64,000 nucleotides of DNA from an uncultured bacterium. Its GTDB lineage: Bacteria > Bacillota > Clostridia > TANB77 > CAG-508. Location: the NCBI GenBank assembly GCA_905214245.1, contig CAJMLO010000001.1, positions 62,001-126,000 on the forward strand, read 5' to 3'. Position 1 is the first letter of the stretch, and each line of letters starts with the position of its first letter. The notes under the pieces are model-generated. The model searched no databases. It was not told where the DNA came from and worked only from the letters and a program-made list of their open reading frames with translations. The translations under genes were made by a program, and so were the position numbers. Positions 1 through 7,890 of the stretch are shown piece by piece.

Positions 1-1902
1 GTCATCTAAATTTTCTCTATTAATTTGCTTTATCAAACAAAGTGTATCAAGAACTTCCTTTACAGTTCTACTAACTGCTAAATCATTTACAGTTAGGTTA
101 ACTGGAAGCGTTGAGCTTTCTGTAAGTTGAAGTGTTGAACAAATAAATATGTCAAAATTTTGTGCAAGGTTCGATAAGATCGTAGCTGTTTTCTTTATCT
201 CTTCTCCACTTCCTATATGTTCTGTATCTGTTTTTAAAGTATCATAAAAAATGTATTCTATTTTTTCTTTATAATAATAATTCATTATTACTTTTTTAAG
301 TTCATCATTTGTATGGTCTGTAATATTTATAAAATACATAGAATTTTCTATTTGTTCATTTGCCCAATTGGTTGCTTTTATTGTTTTATTAAATTCAGAT
401 GAAACTTTAGTAAGTCTTTGTACAAATTCTTTTCTTGTTTCATTTTCTTCCTGAACTACAAACCCATCTTTGTCCACTTTCACTTTTTTAGTGTCATCTG
501 GTCTAAATTCAAATTCTAGCAATTCTCCTTCTGTTTTGTGTAAGTCCTGTCCATGAAGTTTTTGAATCTCTGGATTATTAAGTATTGTAGTAATTAAACA
601 AAGTCTCATTTTTTCTTCTGACATTTCATTTGAAATTATTAAAACTTTCTTTTTATGTACAAGTGACGTGTATGCTGCTAGATTTATTGTAAATCTACTT
701 TTACCAGAGTTTGAAGGCATAGCAAACGCCATTGTTTCGCCTTTTCTTATTCCTTTAAACACACTTGATATTATTGGAAATGGCATTTGCAATCCTTCTG
801 TTAAATTGTTTTCCCCAAGCTTCAAAAATTCTGATAGTCCTTCACTTATAATCGCTCTTTTAAACTTTCCTGTATCATTAACTTGTTTTATTGCACTTTC
901 TATTTCTTCTACTGACATTTGATTGTATAGCTTGTAATTTACTATATCAACTATCCTGTCTTGTGCTTCTTTTATAGGTGTTTCAGTATATGCTTTTCTT
1001 AAAACAAACAATTTCTTTAAAGCAATATACAAAATCTCCATATCATATTGATTCTCTAGTGCATCTTCTTTCCATTCTGTTTTTAACTCACGAGATTTTT
1101 GTGTTTCTTTCGCAAAATTGAAACCTTGTTTTGCTTTTTCAGGAGTATATTTTGAACTTTCTGTAAACAATACACTTTTGTAATTATTTAATGCCATATC
1201 ATCTTCAAAATAGCATTCGTGAAATGTAAAATAAAATTTTGTTATATATTTTGGATTAGTTAAAAGCATTCCTATATACGCATGTTCAAGTCTTATGTTA
1301 GACAATTCTTTTGGATATAAACTTTCTTCATCATCTTCTTGCTTTTCGTCTGTATCTACAATCTCCTGCTCATTATTTGAATATTTATTTACTACGTCAT
1401 CAAATTCGTCATCATCTTGGTATTCGTCATCTTGTTCATCATCTGAATTGTCATTATCATTTTCTTCATTCGATTCATCGGAATCTTCTACATCTTCAAC
1501 TGAATTTTCTTCTTCAAAATTTTCAAATTCGTCATTTAGACCATTTTTTTCATAATCATCATAATCATCACTATAGATATCTTGTGGTTCATCACTTGGA
1601 AATCTATCTTCTTCTAAGCTATCATTATTTGTATCGCTTTCCTCTGGCTCATCTTGTGTGGTCTCTTCTTGTTCTTCTACTACTTCTTTTTTAATTTTTT
1701 TAGGCTTTCTTCCTCTTCTCTTTTTTGGTTTTGCCTCTTCTTCTTTTCTTTTTGAATTTAATAGCTTTAGTTTTTCTAATGCTTCTGCGTATTGCCCATT
1801 TTCCATGTTTTTTCTTGTTTCTTCTATCAACTTTTTGTTATCCTTTGTGACTTTAATACTATCTAGTAAATTGTATATTGCATCAATATTACTTTGATTC
1901 AT
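1..1902 (-). CDS. DnaB-like RecA-fold ATPase with acidic linker (3' end outside window)
   Basis: The reading frame is open from the ATG at 1902 (preceded by AAAAGGAGA) to the window edge, at least 634 residues. In order it has a helical N-terminus, a basic patch (KPKRRGRKPKK, about residues 55-65), a very acidic low-complexity stretch (about 70-195), a segment resembling the DnaB N-terminal helical domain (about 203-250), and a RecA-like ATPase. The P-loop near residue 400 reads AMPSNSGKS, close to the ARPSMGKT of DnaB but altered. A Walker B-like IFYDTLK and a STLQL segment resembling the DnaB SQL motif follow. The acidic insert and altered P-loop make it unlikely to be the replicative helicase. 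It is probably a DnaB-superfamily ATPase of unknown role. Sporulation genes lie upstream of it, but I see nothing that ties it to sporulation. Confidence 0.7.
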   Translation of the reverse strand, partial: MNQSNIDAIYNLLDSIKVTKDNKKLIEETRKNMENGQYAEALEKLKLLNSKRKEEEAKPKKRRGRKPKKIKKEVVEEQEETTQDEPEESDTNNDSLEEDRFPSDEPQDIYSDDYDDYEKNGLNDEFENFEEENSVEDVEDSDESNEENDNDNSDDEQDDEYQDDDEFDDVVNKYSNNEQEIVDTDEKQEDDEESLYPKELSNIRLEHAYIGMLLTNPKYITKFYFTFHECYFEDDMALNNYKSVLFTESSKYTPEKAKQGFNFAKETQKSRELKTEWKEDALENQYDMEILYIALKKLFVLRKAYTETPIKEAQDRIVDIVNYKLYNQMSVEEIESAIKQVNDTGKFKRAIISEGLSEFLKLGENNLTEGLQMPFPIISSVFKGIRKGETMAFAMPSNSGKSRFTINLAAYTSLVHKKKVLIISNEMSEEKMRLCLITTILNNPEIQKLHGQDLHKTEGELLEFEFRPDDTKKVKVDKDGFVVQEENETRKEFVQRLTKVSSEFNKTIKATNWANEQIENSMYFINITDHTNDELKKVIMNYYYKEKIEYIFYDTLKTDTEHIGSGEEIKKTATILSNLAQNFDIFICSTLQLTESSTLPVNLTVNDLAVSRTVKEVLDTLCLIKQINRENLDD

Positions 1903-1986
1903 AGCTTTTCTCCTTTTCTAATTCTCTATTATATAGCAAATTATATCATAACAATTTTTTAGATACAACATCAATTTACTGTTTTT

Positions 1987-2742
1987 CTATTCAATTATAT
2001 CTACCACATTATCTGAGGTTAATCCTTTTAAATTATAGTAGGTATCTGGAATATTTCCTACAATTACGCCTTCTGATAGCAAAATCTGATTTGTAATAAC
2101 CTCTGTTATACTATTTATAGGTGTAAGAATTGAAACATTACATTTTACTTCAAGATATATCCTGTGGAGTGTTTGGTTAATTCCAGCTTCTTTAAATTCA
2201 GATTTCAAATCTGTTTCTATATCTCCAATAACAGACATTTTTATTTCCACTTTAGGTCCTCTTCCAGCTAAGATTCTGCTACCTGTAAATGTTCCAAGTC
2301 TAATATAAAATTTGCTATTTTCTACCTTTTCAAGTTCGTTTTGTATAAGAAGAGGAATATCTGATATGATTTTGTTAATTGTAATTGTATTTGCACTTAT
2401 TAGTTTTATATTTCCATCTACTGTTTTATCAATATTTACAAAATCATCATACTTGTAATTCTTCATTACATTTGTTGCTTGCTCATTTGAAACTTTTGTT
2501 GCAATTGATTTTGCCATAGAACTGCATTGTAAATCAATTATTGGCTCTACCGTTTTTATAACATAGTCAACTACCATAAATGCAATTAAAAGAACTACTA
2601 CAATTTTTACAAATTTTCTTGTTTTACCATTATTAAACCTATTTAAAATCATATTTTCTTTTTCTATTTTAGGAAACTTAATTCTATTTCTACTATATAT
2701 TTTTTCTATTGTTTTTTCTTTATTAAAAATTCTTCTATCCAT
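1987..2742 (-). CDS. yunB: sporulation protein YunB
   Basis: This 251-residue protein matches the YunB family in length (B. subtilis YunB is about 254 aa) and layout: a basic N-terminus, one membrane segment at about 46-62, then an extracytoplasmic domain with the family sequence SRILAGRGPKVEI and a C-terminal GNIPDTYYN. YunB is a mother-cell sporulation protein of poorly known function, probably membrane-anchored around the forespore. The start codon overlaps the end of the upstream sipL-like gene by 8 bases and has no clear ribosome site of its own, so translation is probably coupled. Its position next to sipL, veg and yabG supports a sporulation role. Confidence 0.85.
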   Translation of the reverse strand: MDRRIFNKEKTIEKIYSRNRIKFPKIEKENMILNRFNNGKTRKFVKIVVVLLIAFMVVDYVIKTVEPIIDLQCSSMAKSIATKVSNEQATNVMKNYKYDDFVNIDKTVDGNIKLISANTITINKIISDIPLLIQNELEKVENSKFYIRLGTFTGSRILAGRGPKVEIKMSVIGDIETDLKSEFKEAGINQTLHRIYLEVKCNVSILTPINSITEVITNQILLSEGVIVGNIPDTYYNLKGLTSDNVVDIIE

Positions 2743-4264
2743 GATATCTAGGAATAAATAACTGCTGGCCTACTTCAAGTTTATTTTCATCTTCTACTGA
2801 ATTAACCATCACTATCCTTTCAACAGTACTTCCAAATTTTTTTGCTATTTTCCACAAACTATCCCCTGATTTTACAAAGTAAATTACCATGCTATATGTT
2901 TTTATTTGTCTCGTTTCATCTTCTTTTATATCATCTATTATGTTTATATCTGCATTCTTTGATGAACTTGCTGTAAATTGTAAATCAATTTTTATATCTA
3001 CACTGCTATCACTTGTCACAACAAAATCTTGATTTGAAATTTCTATCATTGTTTCTATGTTTGAAGAAGCATTTATGCCTGCAAAATCCATAGTGTGTGT
3101 AAATGGTATTGTTATCATTTTTGTATCAATTAATTTTGCTGTACTTGAAGCATATATAAAGTTTAACTTAAGCTCTCCTTCATACATTATTCTATTATTT
3201 TGCACTTTTTGGTTAGTTATATCTACATTAATTCCAACATCATATATTTTATTTCCTTGAATTTCTGGAATTGCCTGTGTTTCTCTTATATTACAGGTAC
3301 TTTCACTCTTTTCTTTGGCACCCATTACTTTTATCTGCTTTTGTGTAAATACAAGCTGTCTACTTGGGCTATATAAATCTTGAATTAATGTAATTTCTTG
3401 ATTTTTATATACACTACACATTATTCCAATTTCTACTTCTACATATATTGAATGTTCTTCTACACTATTTGGCTTTATTATCATATTTTTTATCTCATAT
3501 TTTACACTACATATATTTTCTTCTGTAATATCAGGTATATCTATAAATCCCATTACAGGAATTGTGTTTTCTATTGAATTTATTCTATTATCTTCTGTAA
3601 GATATAGAATTCTTACACTTAAATCTGATTTTGCTAAAACTTTGTTGTAGCTTATTTTTGTGTCTTTATTAATTATTTTTGCATCCACTTTCATTATCTC
3701 TGCGATGTTATCTATATTGTCTATTGTAAATGTATCTTTTGCATATACCTTTGTTGTACCACTTCCTATCATAGAATTTATATTTAAGCTTTTGCTTAAT
3801 GTTTGAACATCAGTTACATTTACACTATTTACAATGTCAACATTTTCATTTAAGCTAATCCTTGCATCTATATCAAGAATCGCTCTCAGACTTATTTTTC
3901 TTCCATTTACAACTCTGCACTCAATATTTTTTAATGAAATATTTGTATCAAGTTGCATATCAGCTTTTGCTTTTGGCATATCAATTGTTTGGCTAAAATC
4001 CAAATTACTACTCATGCTTCTCACACTTGAATTTTCATCATCAGCCAAATACATGATATATGTTTCTATACTTCCGTCTATTCTAATTCTTCCATCTAAT
4101 ATTTCTTTTTTATATATGCAAACTGTACCACTTGTACTAATTGCACTTAGTATATCTGGCTTAACATCTGGAATAATGCTATCGGCTTCTATTATTGCAC
4201 TCTCATTTTTTTGATCAATTATTTTACTAATACATACACTATCCTTAACCGTTTCTACAGCCAT
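2735..4264 (-). CDS. sipL: SipL-like spore coat morphogenetic protein (SPOCS/DUF3794 + LysM)
   Basis: The 509-residue protein has beta-rich DUF3794/SPOCS-type repeats over most of its length and a C-terminal LysM domain at about 462-506 (GDSLWKIAKKFG, then EVGQQLFIPRY). This is the architecture and size of C. difficile SipL, which binds SpoIVA and ties coat assembly to the forespore surface. It is functionally equivalent to SpoVID in Bacillus. The start is supported by AGGAGGG eight bases upstream. It overlaps yunB by 8 bases, so the two form an operon. A terminator separates it from veg upstream. Confidence 0.85.
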   Translation of the reverse strand: MAVETVKDSVCISKIIDQKNESAIIEADSIIPDVKPDILSAISTSGTVCIYKKEILDGRIRIDGSIETYIMYLADDENSSVRSMSSNLDFSQTIDMPKAKADMQLDTNISLKNIECRVVNGRKISLRAILDIDARISLNENVDIVNSVNVTDVQTLSKSLNINSMIGSGTTKVYAKDTFTIDNIDNIAEIMKVDAKIINKDTKISYNKVLAKSDLSVRILYLTEDNRINSIENTIPVMGFIDIPDITEENICSVKYEIKNMIIKPNSVEEHSIYVEVEIGIMCSVYKNQEITLIQDLYSPSRQLVFTQKQIKVMGAKEKSESTCNIRETQAIPEIQGNKIYDVGINVDITNQKVQNNRIMYEGELKLNFIYASSTAKLIDTKMITIPFTHTMDFAGINASSNIETMIEISNQDFVVTSDSSVDIKIDLQFTASSSKNADINIIDDIKEDETRQIKTYSMVIYFVKSGDSLWKIAKKFGSTVERIVMVNSVEDENKLEVGQQLFIPRYHG

Positions 4265-4310
4265 GGTAATCCCTCCTTCTAATTCTGATTATTAATGTAT
4301 ATGTAGTCCA

Positions 4311-4342
4311 TAAAAAAAAATTCCTATTTCTAGGAATTTTGT
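4311..4342 (-). terminator. rho-independent terminator after veg
   Basis: A nine-pair stem (AAATTCCTA at 4318-4326 with TAGGAATTT at 4331-4339) with a four-base loop is followed on the minus strand by a run of nine T. It lies directly after the veg stop codon, so sipL-yunB should have their own promoter. Confidence 0.85.
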
Positions 4343-4345
4343 ATT

Positions 4346-4636
4346 TTAAACTCTATGTTTTTTGTTATCTTGCAATGGTGGAATAATTGGGCTATACCCT
4401 TCTCCATCAAATACATCTACTTCAACAGCTCTTGTTAATACATCTGTGTAACTATAAGTAACGTTTCCTTCTTCTTCCTCATATTTTATAACAAAAATAT
4501 TCGGATATGCTTTTTCTAATGTTGCCTCTCTCTCAAACGATTTGCATCGTCCAATTGTTCCTTTTACTATTATCTTTTGTCCAATTTTTTCGTTAAGGTC
4601 TGTTTTTAAGCTCATTATATCATTTGGGCAAATCAT
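4346..4636 (-). CDS. veg: Veg family protein
   Basis: This 96-residue protein carries the Veg signature: GRCKSFEREATLEKAYPNIFVIKYEE and VTYSYTDVLT correspond to the central region of B. subtilis Veg (86 aa). Veg is abundant, stimulates biofilm formation and affects spore outgrowth; its molecular activity is unresolved. The start ATG is preceded by AGGTGAT. The gene sits next to yabG as in Bacillus (yabG-veg), so the neighbourhood is conserved. A terminator follows immediately. Confidence 0.9.
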   Translation of the reverse strand: MICPNDIMSLKTDLNEKIGQKIIVKGTIGRCKSFEREATLEKAYPNIFVIKYEEEEGNVTYSYTDVLTRAVEVDVFDGEGYSPIIPPLQDNKKHRV

Positions 4637-4740
4637 TATTGTATCACCTACTTTTCTATGTTGTACCTATTATATCACAATTACTTTACATTTTTGTTAC
4701 ATTATTATTACAATTACATTACATTTCGACATAATGTGTT

Positions 4741-5577
4741 TCAAATTTCTAAAATTTGCTTTTTTCCTCTTGCTCCTATTCCATTTACTCCTCTTTGCCC
4801 ATCTCTAAGTTCATCTTCAATATCTTGTATTGTTATATATTTTGTATAATCTGTAGTTGCAACACGTTCTGCTACAATTAATGGATCTATAAAATCTATC
4901 AAAATTCTTGCAGGTGATGAAGCAAAATTTGCCCCTGCCTGAATTAATTCTTCATAATAACTTTGGCAAGCACCTGCAAATATAACTAAATTTGGTTTAC
5001 TTGCTCTCGTATTTCTTGCCATTTTTACAGATTGTATAAAATATTTTGAATTTCGATAATTATATATATCATAATATCCTGTTCCACCTTTTATCATTCC
5101 ATCATGACCTGTTATTACTAAAATATCAGGCTTGTATCTTTCAATTAATCCAGATACAACAGCTGGTTGTCTACTTTCTGTAACACTTCGTACTACTGCC
5201 CTTAATCCCATTTTTTTATAGAACAAACTTGACTTTTCTGCATATCTTTTGTCTCCATCCAAATGTAATATTTTGCCCGTATATACTATTTTGTTGCTTC
5301 TTTTGAGATACTCCTGTTTAGATTCATCTTGTCCTTTTACACACTTATTTATTGTTTGAATAAATCTTTTCTCAATTTTTTTTTGTGACTCCTGCAGTGT
5401 TTTTTTATCAATAATTTCTAGGTCATCTAAAAAACTATCTGCTTGAATACGAATATTTAAGCCTTTTAAAATTGCTATAGATTTAGAATTTGTTTGATTT
5501 ATAATTCTTTCTACTACAAATAAAATGTCTTTTCCATAAGATTTTCTACCAACAATATCCCCTTTTTTTATCTTCAT
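4741..5577 (-). CDS. yabG: sporulation-specific protease YabG
   Basis: The ATG at 5577 is chosen because GAGGTGG lies a few bases upstream; it gives 278 residues, the family length. The N-terminus (KKGDIVGRKSYGKDILFVV) is the family's KOW-like opening. Probable catalytic residues are His158 in GHDG and Cys204 in GACQS, matching the pair reported for the C. difficile enzyme. YabG is a mother-cell cysteine protease that trims coat and cortex proteins. In Clostridia it also processes germination proteins. It is transcribed divergently from spoIIID, whose product controls many late mother-cell genes. Confidence 0.92.
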   Translation of the reverse strand: MKIKKGDIVGRKSYGKDILFVVERIINQTNSKSIAILKGLNIRIQADSFLDDLEIIDKKTLQESQKKIEKRFIQTINKCVKGQDESKQEYLKRSNKIVYTGKILHLDGDKRYAEKSSLFYKKMGLRAVVRSVTESRQPAVVSGLIERYKPDILVITGHDGMIKGGTGYYDIYNYRNSKYFIQSVKMARNTRASKPNLVIFAGACQSYYEELIQAGANFASSPARILIDFIDPLIVAERVATTDYTKYITIQDIEDELRDGQRGVNGIGARGKKQILEI

Positions 5578-5724
5578 AGTACCACCTCTTTTACTAAAAT
5601 ACAAAACATTTCATTACTTACATTTTATGTCGCATTTTGTAAAAATGTGCTTTTATGTTCTAAGAAGAATTTTTACAGAATACAATGTAGCAAACATTGC
5701 AAACTTAAGGGGGAGGTTTTATCA

Positions 5725-5974
5725 TTGGGAAAAATGTACATAGAAGAACGTGCAGTAAATTTAGCACATTATATTATAGATAGTAAAGATACAGTAAGAG
5801 GAGCTGCAAAAAAGTTTGGAGTTAGCAAAAGTACAGTACATAAAGATGTTTCAGAAAGGTTACTTAAAATAAATCCTGTTCTTGCATCCGAAGTAAGAAC
5901 AATTTTAAATGAAAATAAAGCAGAACGTCATATAAGAGGCCGGCCTTGCAACAAAATTAAAGTATCATCATTGA
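5725..5974 (+). CDS. spoIIID: SpoIIID mother-cell transcription factor, requires +1 shift at CGGC (5941-5944)
   Basis: The start is TTG at 5725, eight bases after GGGGGAGG; the later ATG at 5734 is too far from that site. The protein has the helix-turn-helix of SpoIIID (KKFGVSKSTVHKDVSERL) and the family sequence EVRTILNENKAERHIRG. B. subtilis SpoIIID continues as GGEATKLKY. Here the zero frame gives an unrelated tail, but reading CGGC at 5941-5944 as one residue yields RG-X-LATKLKYHH and a TGA at 5972-5974, about 82 residues in all. The terminator stem begins at that stop, whereas the zero-frame stop (5995-5997) lies inside the hairpin. See findings. SpoIIID regulates sigma-E and sigma-K genes. 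Confidence 0.85.
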
Positions 5975-6012
5975 AAAAAGTTTTAGACTTTCAATAGTCT
6001 AAAACTTTTTTT
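5974..6012 (+). terminator. rho-independent terminator of spoIIID
   Basis: The perfect 15-bp stem (5974-5988 with 5997-6011) has an 8-base loop and a T run. The stem starts at the last base of the frame-shifted spoIIID stop codon, which supports that stop as the real one. Confidence 0.93.
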
Positions 6013-6014
6013 AT

Positions 6015-6173
6015 CTATGCATTATTTCTTCTTTGTGCTTTTCTTGCTTTTCTGCATTCTGGACATCTTTGTGGTTCATTTGTAAATCCTTTTTCAGCAT
6101 AAAATGCTTGTTCACCTGCTGTAAAAGTGAACTCTGCTCCACAATCTTTACATACTAATGTTTTATCTTCCAT
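6015..6173 (-). CDS. small zinc-ribbon protein (52 aa)
   Basis: This short gene starts at ATG 6173 behind a strong AGGAGG and encodes 52 residues with two Cys pairs, CKDC at 8-11 and CPEC at 37-40, with a basic tail (RKARKAQRR). It matches the widespread short zinc-ribbon family of Firmicutes (typical words TLVCKDCG, FTAGEQ, YAEKG, PQRCPECR). Function is unknown, probably nucleic-acid or ribosome related. It has its own promoter at 6305-6332 and a leader of about 125 bases. It is convergent with spoIIID and ends against that terminator. Confidence 0.85.
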   Translation of the reverse strand: MEDKTLVCKDCGAEFTFTAGEQAFYAEKGFTNEPQRCPECRKARKAQRRNNA

Positions 6174-6304
6174 TGTAGATTACCTCCTTTTAATTTTTGA
6201 TTTTAATTTTTCTTGACACATTGTCTTTTATACTTTTTAAGGAAAAAAGGAAATAGTCTACAAAATAATTAAATTCATTTAAACTTTTTTTCAAAGTCTA
6301 CTAA

Positions 6305-6332
6305 ATTATATCACAACATATTCACTTGTCAA
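6305..6332 (-). promoter_or_regulatory. sigma-A type promoter for the zinc-ribbon gene
   Basis: On the minus strand TTGACA (6327-6332) is followed after 16 bases by TATAAT (6305-6310). Transcription would begin near 6298 and give a leader of about 125 bases. Confidence 0.7.
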
Positions 6333-6376
6333 TATATAAAATTCTAAAATTTACCATTTAAAGTCATTAGATAACA

Positions 6377-6537
6377 GTTTTAAAGTCATAAGTGGTATAA
6401 TATTTCAAGGAAACGCGCAGCGACCAAACGAACGTTAGTGAGTGCGATTCGAGCAGCCTTCAATCCTTTGGGATTGGCTGCGAACAGCAAGTTTCTAAGA
6501 AATATTATATCACTTATGCTAGTATAAATCTTAAAAC
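6377..6537. repeat. GC-rich structured element bounded by 20-bp inverted repeats
   Basis: Arms 6387-6406 and 6499-6518 are inverted repeats matching at 19 of 20 positions (CATAAGTG-TATAATATTTC type), with a shorter outer pair GTTTTAA/TTAAAAC at 6377 and 6531. The 92-base interior is much richer in G+C than its surroundings and contains nested hairpins: GCAGCC with GGCTGC, enclosing CAATCC with GGATTG, plus a GCGCAGC that could pair with GCTGCG. No reading frame is visible. It may be a small non-autonomous mobile element (MITE-like) or a structured RNA. The rest of 6174-6544 holds only the zinc-ribbon leader and promoter. Confidence 0.6.
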
Positions 6538-6544
6538 TATTATC

Positions 6545-7873
6545 CTAGTACCCAATTTTTTTAGCAATTAAATCATATTCTTTTACATCTGTTATTGTGC
6601 ATTTTACAAAGCTTCCTATTTGTATTTCCTCATCACTTTCTATATACACAACTCCATCTATTTCCGGAACATCCATATAGCTTCTTCCTATATATGTTTT
6701 TCCATCAAAAGATTTATCCTCTACAAGAACTTCTACTTCTTTTCCAATTTTATTTTTCAAATTTTGTTTTGATATTTTTTGTTGCAAACTCATAATTTTA
6801 TTCAATCTGCTCTTTTTGGTCATAGGATGAATTTGTTCTTTTAGTCTTGAAGCAGGTGTTCCATCTTCTTTTGAATATGCGAAACAACCTAATTTATCAA
6901 ATTTAGCCTCTTGTAAAAATTCATATAATTCTTCAAAATCCGCTTCTGACTCTCCAGGAAATCCTACCATAACAGTTGTACGAATAATTACTTCTGGAAT
7001 TTCCTGTCTTAATTTTTTTATAAGATTTCGTATACTTTCTCCATTACTTTGTCTGTTCATTCTTTTAAGTACAGAATCAGATATATGTTGAATTGGTATA
7101 TCAAAGTATTTACATACCTTATCATTACTTTTTACAACTTGTATAAGTTCATCATTTATTGTTTCAGGATATGCATATAAAAATCTAATCCATTTTATTT
7201 CTTTAATTTTGCTTATTTCTTCTATAAGCTTTGCAAGTCTTGGCCTTCCATATATATCAATTCCATATTTTGTAGTATCTTGAGCAGTTAAAATTATCTC
7301 ATGATATCCTTCTTCTGCAAGTTTTTTAGCCTCCTCTATTATGTCTTCCATTTTTCTACTCATTTGAGGACCACGTATATATGGAATTGCACAATATGTA
7401 CATCTATTACTACAGCCATCCGCAATTTTCAAATATGCAAAGTTATCTCCTGTAGTAAGCACTCTATCCATCAAGTTCAAAAATTCTCTGTTTGATGGAT
7501 TATCTGTATCTTCTATATCCTCATTTTCAAGCATTTTCTTTACTTTATCCCATAGACTATCATATTCGCTATATTTAATCCACAAATCAACCTCTGGTAT
7601 CTCTTTTGCAAGTTCATCCCTATATCTTTCTACCAAACATCCCATTGCAATTAAAAATTTACATTTATCTTTTTTGTATTCAGCCATCTCTAAAATTGTA
7701 TTTATTGCCTCTTCTTTTGCAGACTCTATAAATCCACACGTATTAATTACAATAATATCCGCATTTTCTGGCTTATTTACTATTTCAAAACCTTCTTCAT
7801 TAAATATTGCTATTGTTTTTTCTGTATCTACTAAATTTTTGTTACATCCTAGTGATATAAATCCTACTTTCAT
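6545..7873 (-). CDS. rimO: ribosomal protein S12 methylthiotransferase RimO
   Basis: RimO adds a methylthio group to the conserved Asp of ribosomal protein S12 by radical-SAM chemistry with two Fe-S clusters. All parts are visible: the UPF0004 domain with Cys10, Cys46 and Cys79, the radical SAM motif CSNRCTYC with Cys154, Cys158 and Cys161, and a C-terminal TRAM domain. The N-terminus (MKVGFISLGCNKNLVDTE) is the RimO form rather than MiaB. The length of 442 is typical. The start has GAAAGGA upstream. It follows capA on the same strand with a 17-base gap, so it is probably cotranscribed. Confidence 0.95.
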   Translation of the reverse strand: MKVGFISLGCNKNLVDTEKTIAIFNEEGFEIVNKPENADIIVINTCGFIESAKEEAINTILEMAEYKKDKCKFLIAMGCLVERYRDELAKEIPEVDLWIKYSEYDSLWDKVKKMLENEDIEDTDNPSNREFLNLMDRVLTTGDNFAYLKIADGCSNRCTYCAIPYIRGPQMSRKMEDIIEEAKKLAEEGYHEIILTAQDTTKYGIDIYGRPRLAKLIEEISKIKEIKWIRFLYAYPETINDELIQVVKSNDKVCKYFDIPIQHISDSVLKRMNRQSNGESIRNLIKKLRQEIPEVIIRTTVMVGFPGESEADFEELYEFLQEAKFDKLGCFAYSKEDGTPASRLKEQIHPMTKKSRLNKIMSLQQKISKQNLKNKIGKEVEVLVEDKSFDGKTYIGRSYMDVPEIDGVVYIESDEEIQIGSFVKCTITDVKEYDLIAKKIGY

Positions 7874-7890
7874 TATATATATCCTTTCAA

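Noticed and set aside
1295..1897. Several plus-strand frames rich in Ser, His and Phe
   Set aside because: They are complements of the Asp/Glu-rich linker of the DnaB-like gene.
5975..5997. Zero-frame extension of spoIIID to the stop at 5995-5997
   Set aside because: The extension lies inside the terminator hairpin and has no family similarity, while the +1 frame matches SpoIIID and ends before the hairpin.
6216..6235. Plus-strand TTGACA near 6220
   Set aside because: The nearest -10-like sequence is only about 10 bases away, too close for a sigma-A promoter.
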